Source: Gammaproteobacteria bacterium
GTDB lineage: Bacteria > Pseudomonadota > Gammaproteobacteria > Pseudomonadales > Oleiphilaceae
Reading direction: 5' to 3'
NCBI GenBank assembly: GCA_003695085.1
Contig: RFIV01000228.1
Span: 1 to 9,664, forward strand
DNA: 9,664 nt
Below, in pieces: positions 1 to 6,107 of the stretch; the stretch's first letter is position 1; every line of letters begins with the position of its first letter. The notes below the pieces were generated by a model. The model was not told the DNA's origin, made no database searches, and was given only the letters and a program-made list of their open reading frames with translations. Made by a program: the position numbers and the translations under genes.

Positions 1-257
1 ATCTCCGTCCGCGAGATGCGCCGCTCAGCCAGAATGGTGGGGTGCAGGTGGCGGTAGATGCGGATATAGCGCACCAGTTTCACGTCATCGGCGGTACGGC
101 ACTGATCCTCTGGCAGCAGGTGCGGAAGCAGCCCGAGCTCCTCGAATTGCGCAAGCACTTCCTCCATGGCCGCGAACATGGCGTCATGGGTGTCAACCAG
201 CGTGCCGTGCCAGTCAAAAAGAATGACATCGGGAAAGGTCAGATGTGTCTGTTTCAT
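1..257 (-). CDS. HAD-superfamily hydrolase, N-terminal part (runs off the left edge)
   Basis: Reading the minus strand from the ATG at 257 gives 85 codons that stay open to the window edge. The protein begins MKQTHLTFPDVILFDWHGTL. This is the first beta-strand and nucleophile loop of a haloacid dehalogenase-like hydrolase: hydrophobic strand VILF, then D15, G18, T19 and the LVDT continuation, followed by a helical cap-like region. Family members usually hydrolyse phosphate esters or C-halogen bonds through an aspartyl intermediate, here predicted at D15. The position two residues on, normally the general acid/base Asp, is His17, which is unusual. The remaining catalytic motifs (Ser/Thr, Lys and the acidic pair) would lie beyond the edge, so the substrate cannot be guessed. 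There is no clear Shine-Dalgarno before 257. The start is chosen because the motif lies at the normal distance from it and no nearby in-frame alternative start is seen. A pseudogene cannot be excluded from this fragment. Confidence 0.85.
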   Translation of the reverse strand, partial: MKQTHLTFPDVILFDWHGTLVDTHDAMFAAMEEVLAQFEELGLLPHLLPEDQCRTADDVKLVRYIRIYRHLHPTILAERRISRTE

Positions 258-421
258 GACAGCAAGTGTAGCACCAATTGAACACTTTCCCAGCAGGCGA
301 GCAGCCAGTGTGATGATGCCGTTTCACATTGCACATCGGTGGCTTGGGCGGCATGAGCTGTAGCGGTGTCAAAGGATCTTACGTCAGGATAGTTAACGCT
401 TACTAACCTGCATAGATTTGA

Positions 422-451
422 TTTATAGAATCTTTTTATTGCATAGGTTAA
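422..451 (-). promoter_or_regulatory. Possible sigma70-type promoter for the HAD gene
   Basis: On the minus strand TTAACC (451 to 446) is followed after 18 bases by TATAAA (427 to 422). These match the -35 consensus at 4 of 6 and the -10 consensus at 5 of 6 positions. They lie in the most AT-rich part of the intergenic region, about 165 bases before the HAD start. This rests on pattern matching alone. In AT-rich DNA such matches arise by chance, and the same segment could equally promote the plus-strand giant gene. Confidence 0.3.
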
Positions 452-591
452 TTTTTGTTCGGTTGTGGCGTTCGCCATGTTAGCGTTTGCTTACTGGTTG
501 GGCGCATTACAGGACGTGACAGCACACGCGTTCCGCTCAGTACCGACCGGTGTGGTGTGCCAGACCCACACATTCACAGGGAGGTCCTGCC

Positions 592-648
592 ATGGATACT
601 CGCAAACCCGACCCGATGGTTCGGGTGCCCTCTGCCTCGAGCGGCTGA
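592..648 (+). CDS. 18-codon mini-ORF / possible leader peptide upstream of the giant gene
   Basis: ATG at 592 is preceded by AGGGAGGT (578-585) with a 6-base spacer, one of the best ribosome binding sites in the window. The peptide reads MDTRKPDPMVRVPSASSG and ends at TGA 646-648. A perfect 6-bp hairpin (611-616 with 621-626, four-base loop) lies inside the ORF. It is in the same frame as the giant ORF 142 bases downstream, and after its TGA the frame stays open for 37 codons until TGA 760-762. It could be a leader peptide, a real small protein, or the stub of a longer small gene broken by the TGA. No homologue is recognised, so the coding call is weak. Confidence 0.3.
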   Translation: MDTRKPDPMVRVPSASSG

Positions 649-789
649 CGGCTCTCTACCCCCAACAGGATTCTGTCTGAATCGCTGAATGCTGACGACT
701 CTGAGCACCTGTGCGCAGGCGCAAGGTTGCGTTCGTCTTTGCTTCAGCCTGCGGCAGATTGAAAGGTCAATCGAACAAGGAATATAACC

Positions 790-3700
790 ATGCCATCCGG
801 AAAAAAAACCACAGACAAGCAAGCGGCAGCCGCTCGGCGTGCTCGCAAACCGGCAGCCTCTGGCCGCAATCCGCGGCCCGACCCCAGTTTGACAGCGCTG
901 GCCAAGAAGGAAGTCGATCATTTCAGGCATCAGTTTCATCTGGTCGAGGCAGAACTGGGCCGGCTGCAAAAGGATATCGCGATTGCCGACAGCCGTGATG
1001 CGGAAACTGTTGCCGACCTGCAACGCAAGCTGGCGGCCGCCCAGAAGCTGATTGCCGGGATGCGGGATGAAGCCGCACGTGCGCCCCAGCTTGCGGCGAT
1101 ACTCGGGCTTGAAACACCCCGGCCCGAGCCGGTGGAACCCGTCATTCCAAGCATTGTGGCCGAGACTCAGATACCGGTTAAGGATATTGACCTTGAAGTC
1201 CCCACAGGCATTGCCCAGCCCCGGCTGACGGGAATCGGGATGCGAGATCCCCTGAAGCTCGACGGTGACACGCTCAAGCCCGTGAAAATGGTGGGCAAAC
1301 TGCGCATGCAATTTGGCGGGGAAGATGGGCGGCCCGCGCCCAATGCGCCCTATGCGCTCCATGCGACACTCAAGGGGTCTGATGCCCCGTTGCAACTGCG
1401 TAGCGGGCGAACGGACTCCAAGGGCTATACATCGGTCAACCTGTCCGATATCGAGGTGGAGCGCCTCGAGAAGCTGGATGTGCTGGTCTATGGCGCCGCC
1501 GGTGCGCAGCCCTTTCGCTACTCCCTGGGCCACGATATTCTGGTGAACCGTCCGGGCATTCTCGCCCCGCACTTCATTCCCGTGCCCAAGGATCTCATCG
1601 ACAAGTTCGAGGAATGGCTGAGCAATCAGGACGGGCCGGAAACGCCCGGGACCATCGAAGACCCGGATGATGTGGATGTCACGGTATCGCCCGAATCCTT
1701 CGGACTGAACGAGGAACACGTGGATGGCAACTGTTGCCTGCGTCCGCGTACCGAGTTTCCGGCCAAGGAGTACTATTTTCGCCAGACGGTTCGTCTGACG
1801 GATATCGAGGATGTGCGCCTGGTCTTCAATGGTGAGAAGCCCGTGCAGCGCAGCGGCGTGAAGGCGCCCATCGATTTCCAGGATCAGTCGGAAAGCACCT
1901 ATGCCGTGCTGGGCGGAAACCTGCTCGTGGGCCTGTCCAACCTGTACCGGCATGCCTGGTACCCGGCGGGCAGAGGGCTGGGCCGGCTACTCTATTCCAC
2001 CTCGCTCGCTCCGTGCGAGGAAGTCAATCTGGCATTCATTGACTGGACTCGCAGCGAACGGGATACCCGCACCGAGAGCCGCACACAGTCGGAACGCATG
2101 GAGCACGATCTGCAACACGATCGCAGTATTGATGAGGTCGTGGATTCAGTGCTGCGAGAGCGTCAGACCGGCCGCTCCTCCAGCGGCGGCGGGGGTGCGA
2201 GCCTGGACCTGGGCTTTTTCAGCATTGGCGGTGGTGGCGGTTCAACCTCCAGCACAACGACCGGCCGGCGATCGCTGCACGCATCCACCGTGCAGGATAT
2301 TTCAGACACGGTGTCCCAAAGTGCGTCATCACTGCGCCACCAGCGTGCAACGGTCGTAACGACCTCGTTCCAGCGCGAGTCGGAGCGGATTCAGACGCGT
2401 ACGGTGCACAACCACAACATGAACCACATCATGAACCTGCAGTACTTTCAGGTGGTTGAGCACTACTCCGTCAAGACGGAGCTGGTGGAAGAGAAACCCG
2501 TGCTGCTGGTGCCTTACGCCATAGATGATGCCGTCTTCGATGATATCCCGAGCTTTGACAAGTTCGTCCTGGCACCTTCGCGGCCCATTACGCGCTTTCT
2601 GGACAGGCATTCGCGTGTGCTGCGATATATGGTGCCCCGGCGCTTGCGTTCGGCCTTTTCGGCCCTCTCCCGCCTGCTGCACTGTCACGATGTCTATGCC
2701 ATCGAGGAGCCGTATGCAACGTTCTCGCGTTGGGACATTTCATTAAGCTCCGCCTGGCGTCCGGGCGTGAGTATCCGGGTACAGACCAAGTCCGGCCAAA
2801 GTGTGCGCCTGTCTCCCCGGGGGCATTCTTCAAGCCGGCCACCGACCAGCTTTGTGTCCTCGCCGGTTCGCCATGACGATATTGATCAGTTTGTTGTCTC
2901 GTTCGATGCTGCCGAGGCCGTGCGGAATCTGGTGGTACCCAATGTGCCGTTTGCCAACATGATCGAGGATGCCCTGGCCGACTCCATCAAATACACATTG
3001 GAGCAGATCGAAGTCTTCGCCACCACCGACCGGTCCCGTTACGTCAGTCAGCCGCAATCCTTCGTGATTGAAACCAATGGGGTCAGCGTGACACTGGATG
3101 CCTCCAACCCGTCGGTCAATATCGGGGTTACGGCCGATCCTTTGGTGGACTTCAGCAGCTATCGCGGCCGCGAGCATGAGGATTACTGCCGGCTCAAGGA
3201 GCTGATTGCCTATATCCAGGGCGAACCCATGCGCTTCATGCGCGCCATCTGGTTGCGGGAAGACCCGGATCGCCGTGCCATACGCTTCGATCAGTACAAG
3301 ATTGGTGACAAGTCTCTGCTGGATCACATCGTCAATCGCCCGGTCGGGATACTGGGTAACTATGTGGCGTTTGAACTGCTCGAAGGGTACCGGATTGCTC
3401 CGGTCGCCAACCCGGACTATGTCATTTCCAGTCGTGTTGTCACCATTCCGACACGCGGAGTCTTTGGTGAGGTCTACCTTTCCTGCTGCAATGCCACCGA
3501 GAAACGCGACATCGAGCGGTTTGTGGAACCCGAGAACCGCTGCCAGCGCAAGGCGCCGGATATAACGGGTGTGACGCCTGGTTCACGCGCCTCGCGCAGC
3601 GATACGACGCCCACGGATTTCGCCGCGCCCATGGTCAATATCCAGAGTGCGCCGCCGGTTCCCGATCCGTCGGGCATGGCCAATGCCCTGTCCGTCATGG

Positions 3701-4902
3701 GCACCCCTGATATTTTCAGGGACCTGTCACGCGGTGCCGAGCTGCTCTCCTTCATCAACAATGCCACCAAGGAGGCTTTCACCAGCACCCGGCAGCATCG
3801 GGCAGCGATGGACGCCATCGCCGGGGATGTGATCCGCGGTCTGGTCTCGGCCTATACCGGCGTGCCCATCGGCAGCAGCGGCACACCCGGAGCGGCGAGT
3901 TCGGGCACCACGGGCATTACCCCCACGGAAGACAAGGAAGGGGGCGCCAAGCCCGACCTGAAAGTCCCCACCTCTGCCAAGGTGAATGATCCGGGCTTGC
4001 AGGCGCTGGCGAGCGAGCTGGTGCGACAGGCCGAACCGACCAAGCTCGTGGATCAGATGCAGACCATCAAGAAGGGCGTGGACTCCGGCTTGTTGACGGA
4101 AACGCAGGGGCAGCAGCTGACCAATTCGCTGCTTGGCGGTGTGGAGGATCAGAGCCTGATCATCCCCGCGTCGGCGCTGGATTACGGTGTGGTGGCCCAA
4201 CCTCTCGGCACGGCCAGTCGCAAGGTCGATATCAAGTTGCGCGTGTTCATTCCCTCGCCTGCGGTCAGCCTCGGAATCGGGGATGCATTTGCCGGCGACG
4301 ACCGGAGCTTTGCCTACAGCGGCGGCACCTCACGAGCGGAGATTCATGCCAGTCTGACGTTCGGAACGGATCACCCCTGGCCGGTGCTCGAGATACATGA
4401 CATCGCCTTTGGTACCACCCATGCCTACGACTCGGGTGATGTCTCGGATGTGCCCGGCAAGCCCTCCTGGTGGAAAGCGATCAATGCCGGGGCAACGCCC
4501 AAGGCCTCGGACACGCTGGCGAGGACTGTCGACAACCTGAACATCGTGCAGTCTCATGTCATGCCACCCACGGCAGAAAGCTACTGGCCGAAGGGACCCA
4601 TTGCTGCACTGGCCTACCTGAAGGTGAATGGGCCAAACCCACTGGTAGCCGCAGCGCCTGCCATCAATGCAGATCTGTATCTGTACGTGAAGGAATACAA
4701 CGGCAAGCTGTGGTTCAAGCTCACCGGATCCCATGATGGCTTCCCGGCGTATGAGCTGTACGTGGATCAATGCCTGGTCCTGTCTCACGATCCTGAGGCG
4801 ACGAATCAGGGGCCGCTGTCGCTGTTCCCGCCCTCGGAGTTTTCGGTGGGGCAGGCGGGCATCACGCATGGCTGGGCAGAACTGCCATGTGAGACGGTGT
4901 AG
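790..4902 (+). CDS. Giant 1370-residue multidomain protein of unknown function
   Basis: Start: AAGGAA (777-782) lies 7 bases before the ATG, and an in-frame TGA at 760-762 leaves no other start. I cannot assign a function. Layout by residue: 1-35 basic Ala/Lys/Arg-rich; 38-100 predicted coiled coil; 163-250 beta-rich domain of transthyretin/CNA-B look (DGRPAPNAPYAL, then TDSKGYTSVNL); 300-415 beta-rich, with the CC pair at 315-316 and the YSTSLAPCEEV segment; 419-460 charged helix; 462-484 two glycine runs around the hydrophobic SLDLGFFSI; 490-560 second helical segment ending in HNHNMNH (540-546); 561-900 mixed core with RAIWLREDPDRR, GILGNYVAFEL and IPTRGVFGEVYLSCC; 930-1120 low-complexity linker with helices; 1140-1360 C-terminal beta-domain (AGDDRSFAYSGGTSR, GSHDGFPAYELYVD). 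From memory the core resembles large uncharacterised proteins in other bacteria and the C-terminus resembles DUF3238; neither is verified. There is no signal peptide or membrane helix, so it is probably cytoplasmic or exported by a specialised route. It is transcribed alone, convergent with the 147-residue gene. Confidence 0.93.
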   Translation: MPSGKKTTDKQAAAARRARKPAASGRNPRPDPSLTALAKKEVDHFRHQFHLVEAELGRLQKDIAIADSRDAETVADLQRKLAAAQKLIAGMRDEAARAPQLAAILGLETPRPEPVEPVIPSIVAETQIPVKDIDLEVPTGIAQPRLTGIGMRDPLKLDGDTLKPVKMVGKLRMQFGGEDGRPAPNAPYALHATLKGSDAPLQLRSGRTDSKGYTSVNLSDIEVERLEKLDVLVYGAAGAQPFRYSLGHDILVNRPGILAPHFIPVPKDLIDKFEEWLSNQDGPETPGTIEDPDDVDVTVSPESFGLNEEHVDGNCCLRPRTEFPAKEYYFRQTVRLTDIEDVRLVFNGEKPVQRSGVKAPIDFQDQSESTYAVLGGNLLVGLSNLYRHAWYPAGRGLGRLLYSTSLAPCEEVNLAFIDWTRSERDTRTESRTQSERMEHDLQHDRSIDEVVDSVLRERQTGRSSSGGGGASLDLGFFSIGGGGGSTSSTTTGRRSLHASTVQDISDTVSQSASSLRHQRATVVTTSFQRESERIQTRTVHNHNMNHIMNLQYFQVVEHYSVKTELVEEKPVLLVPYAIDDAVFDDIPSFDKFVLAPSRPITRFLDRHSRVLRYMVPRRLRSAFSALSRLLHCHDVYAIEEPYATFSRWDISLSSAWRPGVSIRVQTKSGQSVRLSPRGHSSSRPPTSFVSSPVRHDDIDQFVVSFDAAEAVRNLVVPNVPFANMIEDALADSIKYTLEQIEVFATTDRSRYVSQPQSFVIETNGVSVTLDASNPSVNIGVTADPLVDFSSYRGREHEDYCRLKELIAYIQGEPMRFMRAIWLREDPDRRAIRFDQYKIGDKSLLDHIVNRPVGILGNYVAFELLEGYRIAPVANPDYVISSRVVTIPTRGVFGEVYLSCCNATEKRDIERFVEPENRCQRKAPDITGVTPGSRASRSDTTPTDFAAPMVNIQSAPPVPDPSGMANALSVMGTPDIFRDLSRGAELLSFINNATKEAFTSTRQHRAAMDAIAGDVIRGLVSAYTGVPIGSSGTPGAASSGTTGITPTEDKEGGAKPDLKVPTSAKVNDPGLQALASELVRQAEPTKLVDQMQTIKKGVDSGLLTETQGQQLTNSLLGGVEDQSLIIPASALDYGVVAQPLGTASRKVDIKLRVFIPSPAVSLGIGDAFAGDDRSFAYSGGTSRAEIHASLTFGTDHPWPVLEIHDIAFGTTHAYDSGDVSDVPGKPSWWKAINAGATPKASDTLARTVDNLNIVQSHVMPPTAESYWPKGPIAALAYLKVNGPNPLVAAAPAINADLYLYVKEYNGKLWFKLTGSHDGFPAYELYVDQCLVLSHDPEATNQGPLSLFPPSEFSVGQAGITHGWAELPCETV

Positions 4903-4910
4903 TCACTAAA

Positions 4911-4951
4911 AGACGCTCCCAAAAAGCGGAGGCGCCTATTTGGGAGCGTCT
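4911..4951. terminator. Bidirectional intrinsic terminator between convergent genes
   Basis: A perfect 13-bp stem (4911-4923 with 4939-4951) encloses a 15-base loop. It starts 8 bases after the stop of the giant gene and 35 bases beyond the stop of the opposing gene. Read on the minus strand the stem is followed by TTTTAG, a short U-tract. Read on the plus strand it is followed by GTCTGTGCCC, with no U-tract. It should therefore terminate the minus-strand gene better. The stem alone may still protect the 3' end of the plus-strand transcript. Confidence 0.8.
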
Positions 4952-4985
4952 GTCTGTGCCCTTTCAGGCTTGAGACTCCTGCCTG

Positions 4986-5429
4986 TCAGGACCGGTAAAT
5001 CTCATGGTGAATGTCTGCATAGTTACGGATCTTGAAGAACCTCGCCAGATCCAGATCCGCTTCAATCTGGGTTCTTGCAACTTGCTCCCTGTTCCGGCGG
5101 TCAGCCCTCCGCCCTCTGATTTCGCTCATTGCCTCAAATTCGATTTCAATCGAGCTCGACTCACCGGGGAATAGCTGTGTGTCAGGCAGATTATGCCAGT
5201 CGTCACCATGAACTGGCCTGGCATGGCGGCCACCCAAAACCCGTATACGGGGGTTCAGGAATACAATGTCAGGTTTGTCGCTTGTGCCGTCGTCGTACGC
5301 AACGTTGGTGCCGGTAAAACGAATGGTGAATCGTTCGCCCACATTGACGCGATGACCCTCCCGCGGAACGATTCGGGCTGTCAGTCTCAGGTAGCTTCTG
5401 ATGTTGTCATATAAAGAATCAGCACTCAT
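4986..5429 (-). CDS. 147-residue protein of unknown function, Ig-like beta-sandwich look
   Basis: Start at 5429 is supported by TGAGGT (5443 to 5438) with an 8-base spacer. No family is recognised. Residues 15-100 alternate hydrophobic and polar residues in strands separated by Gly/Asn/Pro turns: VNVGERFTIRFTGTN, IVFLNPRIRVLGG, then LFPGESSSIEIEFEA. The last follows the pattern of an immunoglobulin-like or CARDB-like sandwich, where a P-G-E turn precedes the last strand. Residues 103-135 are a charged, Arg-rich helix, followed by the aromatic/His tail IHHEIYRS. There is no signal peptide and no cysteine, so it is probably cytoplasmic. It converges on the giant gene and shares its terminator, so accessory or partner status is a guess from position. 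Its leader carries a mini-ORF and a hairpin that could affect translation. Base composition of the gene and its upstream DNA appears lower in GC than the giant gene. Confidence 0.75.
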   Translation of the reverse strand: MSADSLYDNIRSYLRLTARIVPREGHRVNVGERFTIRFTGTNVAYDDGTSDKPDIVFLNPRIRVLGGRHARPVHGDDWHNLPDTQLFPGESSSIEIEFEAMSEIRGRRADRRNREQVARTQIEADLDLARFFKIRNYADIHHEIYRS

Positions 5430-5487
5430 GGTTTTTTACCTCATTGTTTTTATCAATCGGTAATCTTGGATAAAGGAATCTTGATGA

Positions 5488-5506
5488 ATAGGCCCAGGCT
5501 GCCTAT
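5488..5506 (-). promoter_or_regulatory. Leader hairpin upstream of the 147-residue gene
   Basis: ATAGGC (5488-5493) pairs perfectly with GCCTAT (5501-5506) around a 7-base loop. On the minus-strand transcript the first arm contains the TAG stop codon of the mini-ORF (5505-5503), so a ribosome terminating there would cover or melt the hairpin. No U-tract follows, so it is not an ordinary terminator. The stem is short and may be coincidental. Confidence 0.3.
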
Positions 5507-5523
5507 GGTGGCTTCTTGGTCAT
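5503..5523 (-). CDS. Six-codon mini-ORF (MTKKPP) with very strong ribosome binding site
   Basis: On the minus strand seven A's (5540-5534) run into GGAGGAGGGA (5533-5524). AGGAGG therefore lies 5 bases before ATG 5523, an almost ideal initiation signal. The frame reads Met-Thr-Lys-Lys-Pro-Pro and then TAG. The annotated start of the 147-residue gene is 73 bases further on, with its own weaker TGAGGT. The two consecutive prolines just before the stop are the kind of context known to slow ribosomes (EF-P-dependent polyproline), so a translational leader role is conceivable. Alternatively the site is the remnant of a longer gene that was frameshifted. Functional status is unproven. Confidence 0.3.
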   Translation of the reverse strand: MTKKPP

Positions 5524-5752
5524 TCCCTCCTCCTTTTTTTGCCCGGGGCATGGATCGCACTGAGATCAACCTGAGGTGCCCAATAAACAACTGAATTTGT
5601 ACCGTGGGCCGGGGGCAGAGCCAGTACTGTGCCGAGCGCGTGAAATTGCAATCAAGTCAGAGTGTTATGTTTTCTTGAGCGTGCAAATAGCGAGGATTTG
5701 TAAAATTATCAGACTGACCACGCTTTGGGCGGTCGTTTATTTTCAGATCTGT

Positions 5753-5773
5753 ATCAACACGCAATCTGTTGAT
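5753..5773. repeat. 7-bp inverted repeat
   Basis: ATCAACA (5753-5759) and TGTTGAT (5767-5773) are perfect inverted copies separated by 7 bases. This spacing could suit a dimeric regulator or a small hairpin. It lies about 330 bases upstream of the 147-residue gene, far for an operator. No regulator family is recognised from the sequence. Confidence 0.35.
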
Positions 5774-5964
5774 TAAATAAGGGGATTGCAAGCACTGTCG
5801 GCAACGGACGTGTAGTCAGGCTGTCGTTGTCAATAAATATATATGATCGGATCTATTTTAACGATCGGCATATAGGGTATGTGTTATGGTGGATGACGAG
5901 GCCGCTTAACCCTTTGTAGTATCGCGGTTTTTTCTGTATGGGCTTTTGGTTCTATATATTATGT

Positions 5965-5995
5965 CGCATGTAAAGTGTGTGGGCGCTTACATGCG
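5965..5995. repeat. 9-bp inverted repeat, candidate operator or hairpin
   Basis: CGCATGTAA (5965-5973) and TTACATGCG (5987-5995) are perfect inverted copies separated by 13 bases. This is the longest perfect palindrome in the AT-rich intergenic region apart from the terminator-like hairpin at its right end. It does not sit directly before any recognised start, so it may serve an unannotated transcript or be a structural element. No match to a known operator is claimed. Confidence 0.45.
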
Positions 5996-6067
5996 TACTT
6001 CTGTTTGCCGCTGCCGCACTATACGAGTCCCGAGACACTCCGACCATCAGTGAATCGAGACGGTGGC

Positions 6068-6088
6068 AGGGCCGCAATGTGCGGCCCT
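6068..6088 (-). terminator. Hairpin after the symporter gene, probable terminator
   Basis: A perfect 9-bp GC-rich stem (6068-6076 with 6080-6088) with a three-base loop begins 20 bases beyond the symporter stop. On the minus strand the following bases are GCCACCGTCT, without a U-tract. It may therefore act as a weak terminator or a 3'-end stabiliser rather than a canonical intrinsic terminator. Confidence 0.6.
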
Positions 6089-6107
6089 TGAAAGAGTAGC
6101 GCGGCAA

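Larger units (their letters stand above)
258..789. other. Gene-poor region between the HAD gene and the giant ORF
   Basis: These 532 bases contain no convincing conserved gene. The stretch about 405-455 is markedly AT-rich compared with its surroundings and probably holds promoters for the divergent flanking genes. Further right there is an 18-codon mini-ORF with a strong ribosome binding site (592-648). After its TGA the same frame stays open to a second TGA at 760-762. The giant ORF lies in this frame, so the second TGA bars any upstream extension of it. Short GTG- or ATG-initiated ORFs elsewhere in the region lack ribosome binding sites and look random. Confidence 0.6.
5430..6107. other. 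AT-rich gene-free region with inverted repeats
   Basis: These 678 bases lie upstream of the 147-residue gene and downstream of the symporter gene. I find no convincing coding sequence. One GTG-initiated 66-codon ORF (5576-5776, plus) has unremarkable composition and no known motif. The region holds the leader mini-ORF and hairpin of the 147-residue gene, two inverted repeats (5753-5773, 5965-5995), a run of A/T around 5830-5845, two direct copies of GATCGG 18 bases apart (5845-5850, 5863-5868), and the symporter's 3' hairpin. It is long for an intergenic space here and might hide a small RNA or a decayed gene; nothing I see proves either. Confidence 0.55.

Noticed and set aside
254..478. 74-codon minus-strand ORF overlapping the HAD start by ATGA
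   Set aside because: The overlap looks like translational coupling, but there is no ribosome site, the sequence is not protein-like, and the AT-rich promoter segment lies inside it.
391..495. Two similar short stretches, GTTAACGCTTACT and GTTAGCGTTTGCTTACT
   Set aside because: They match only loosely and with different spacing, so they were not called a repeat or a paired operator.
465..680. 71-codon plus-strand ORF starting with a hydrophobic, signal-like stretch
   Set aside because: It has a GTG start with no Shine-Dalgarno, and the sequence after the hydrophobic stretch is unremarkable and overlaps a better-supported mini-ORF in another frame.
574..1953. 459-codon ORF on the minus strand
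   Set aside because: It lies antisense to the start of the giant gene and has repetitive His/Gly/Arg/Gln composition typical of an antisense shadow. No ribosome site or family motif is seen.
5576..5776. 66-codon plus-strand ORF in the AT-rich region
   Set aside because: It has a GTG start, no convincing gene-like composition and no motif. It probably arose by chance in a stop-poor stretch.
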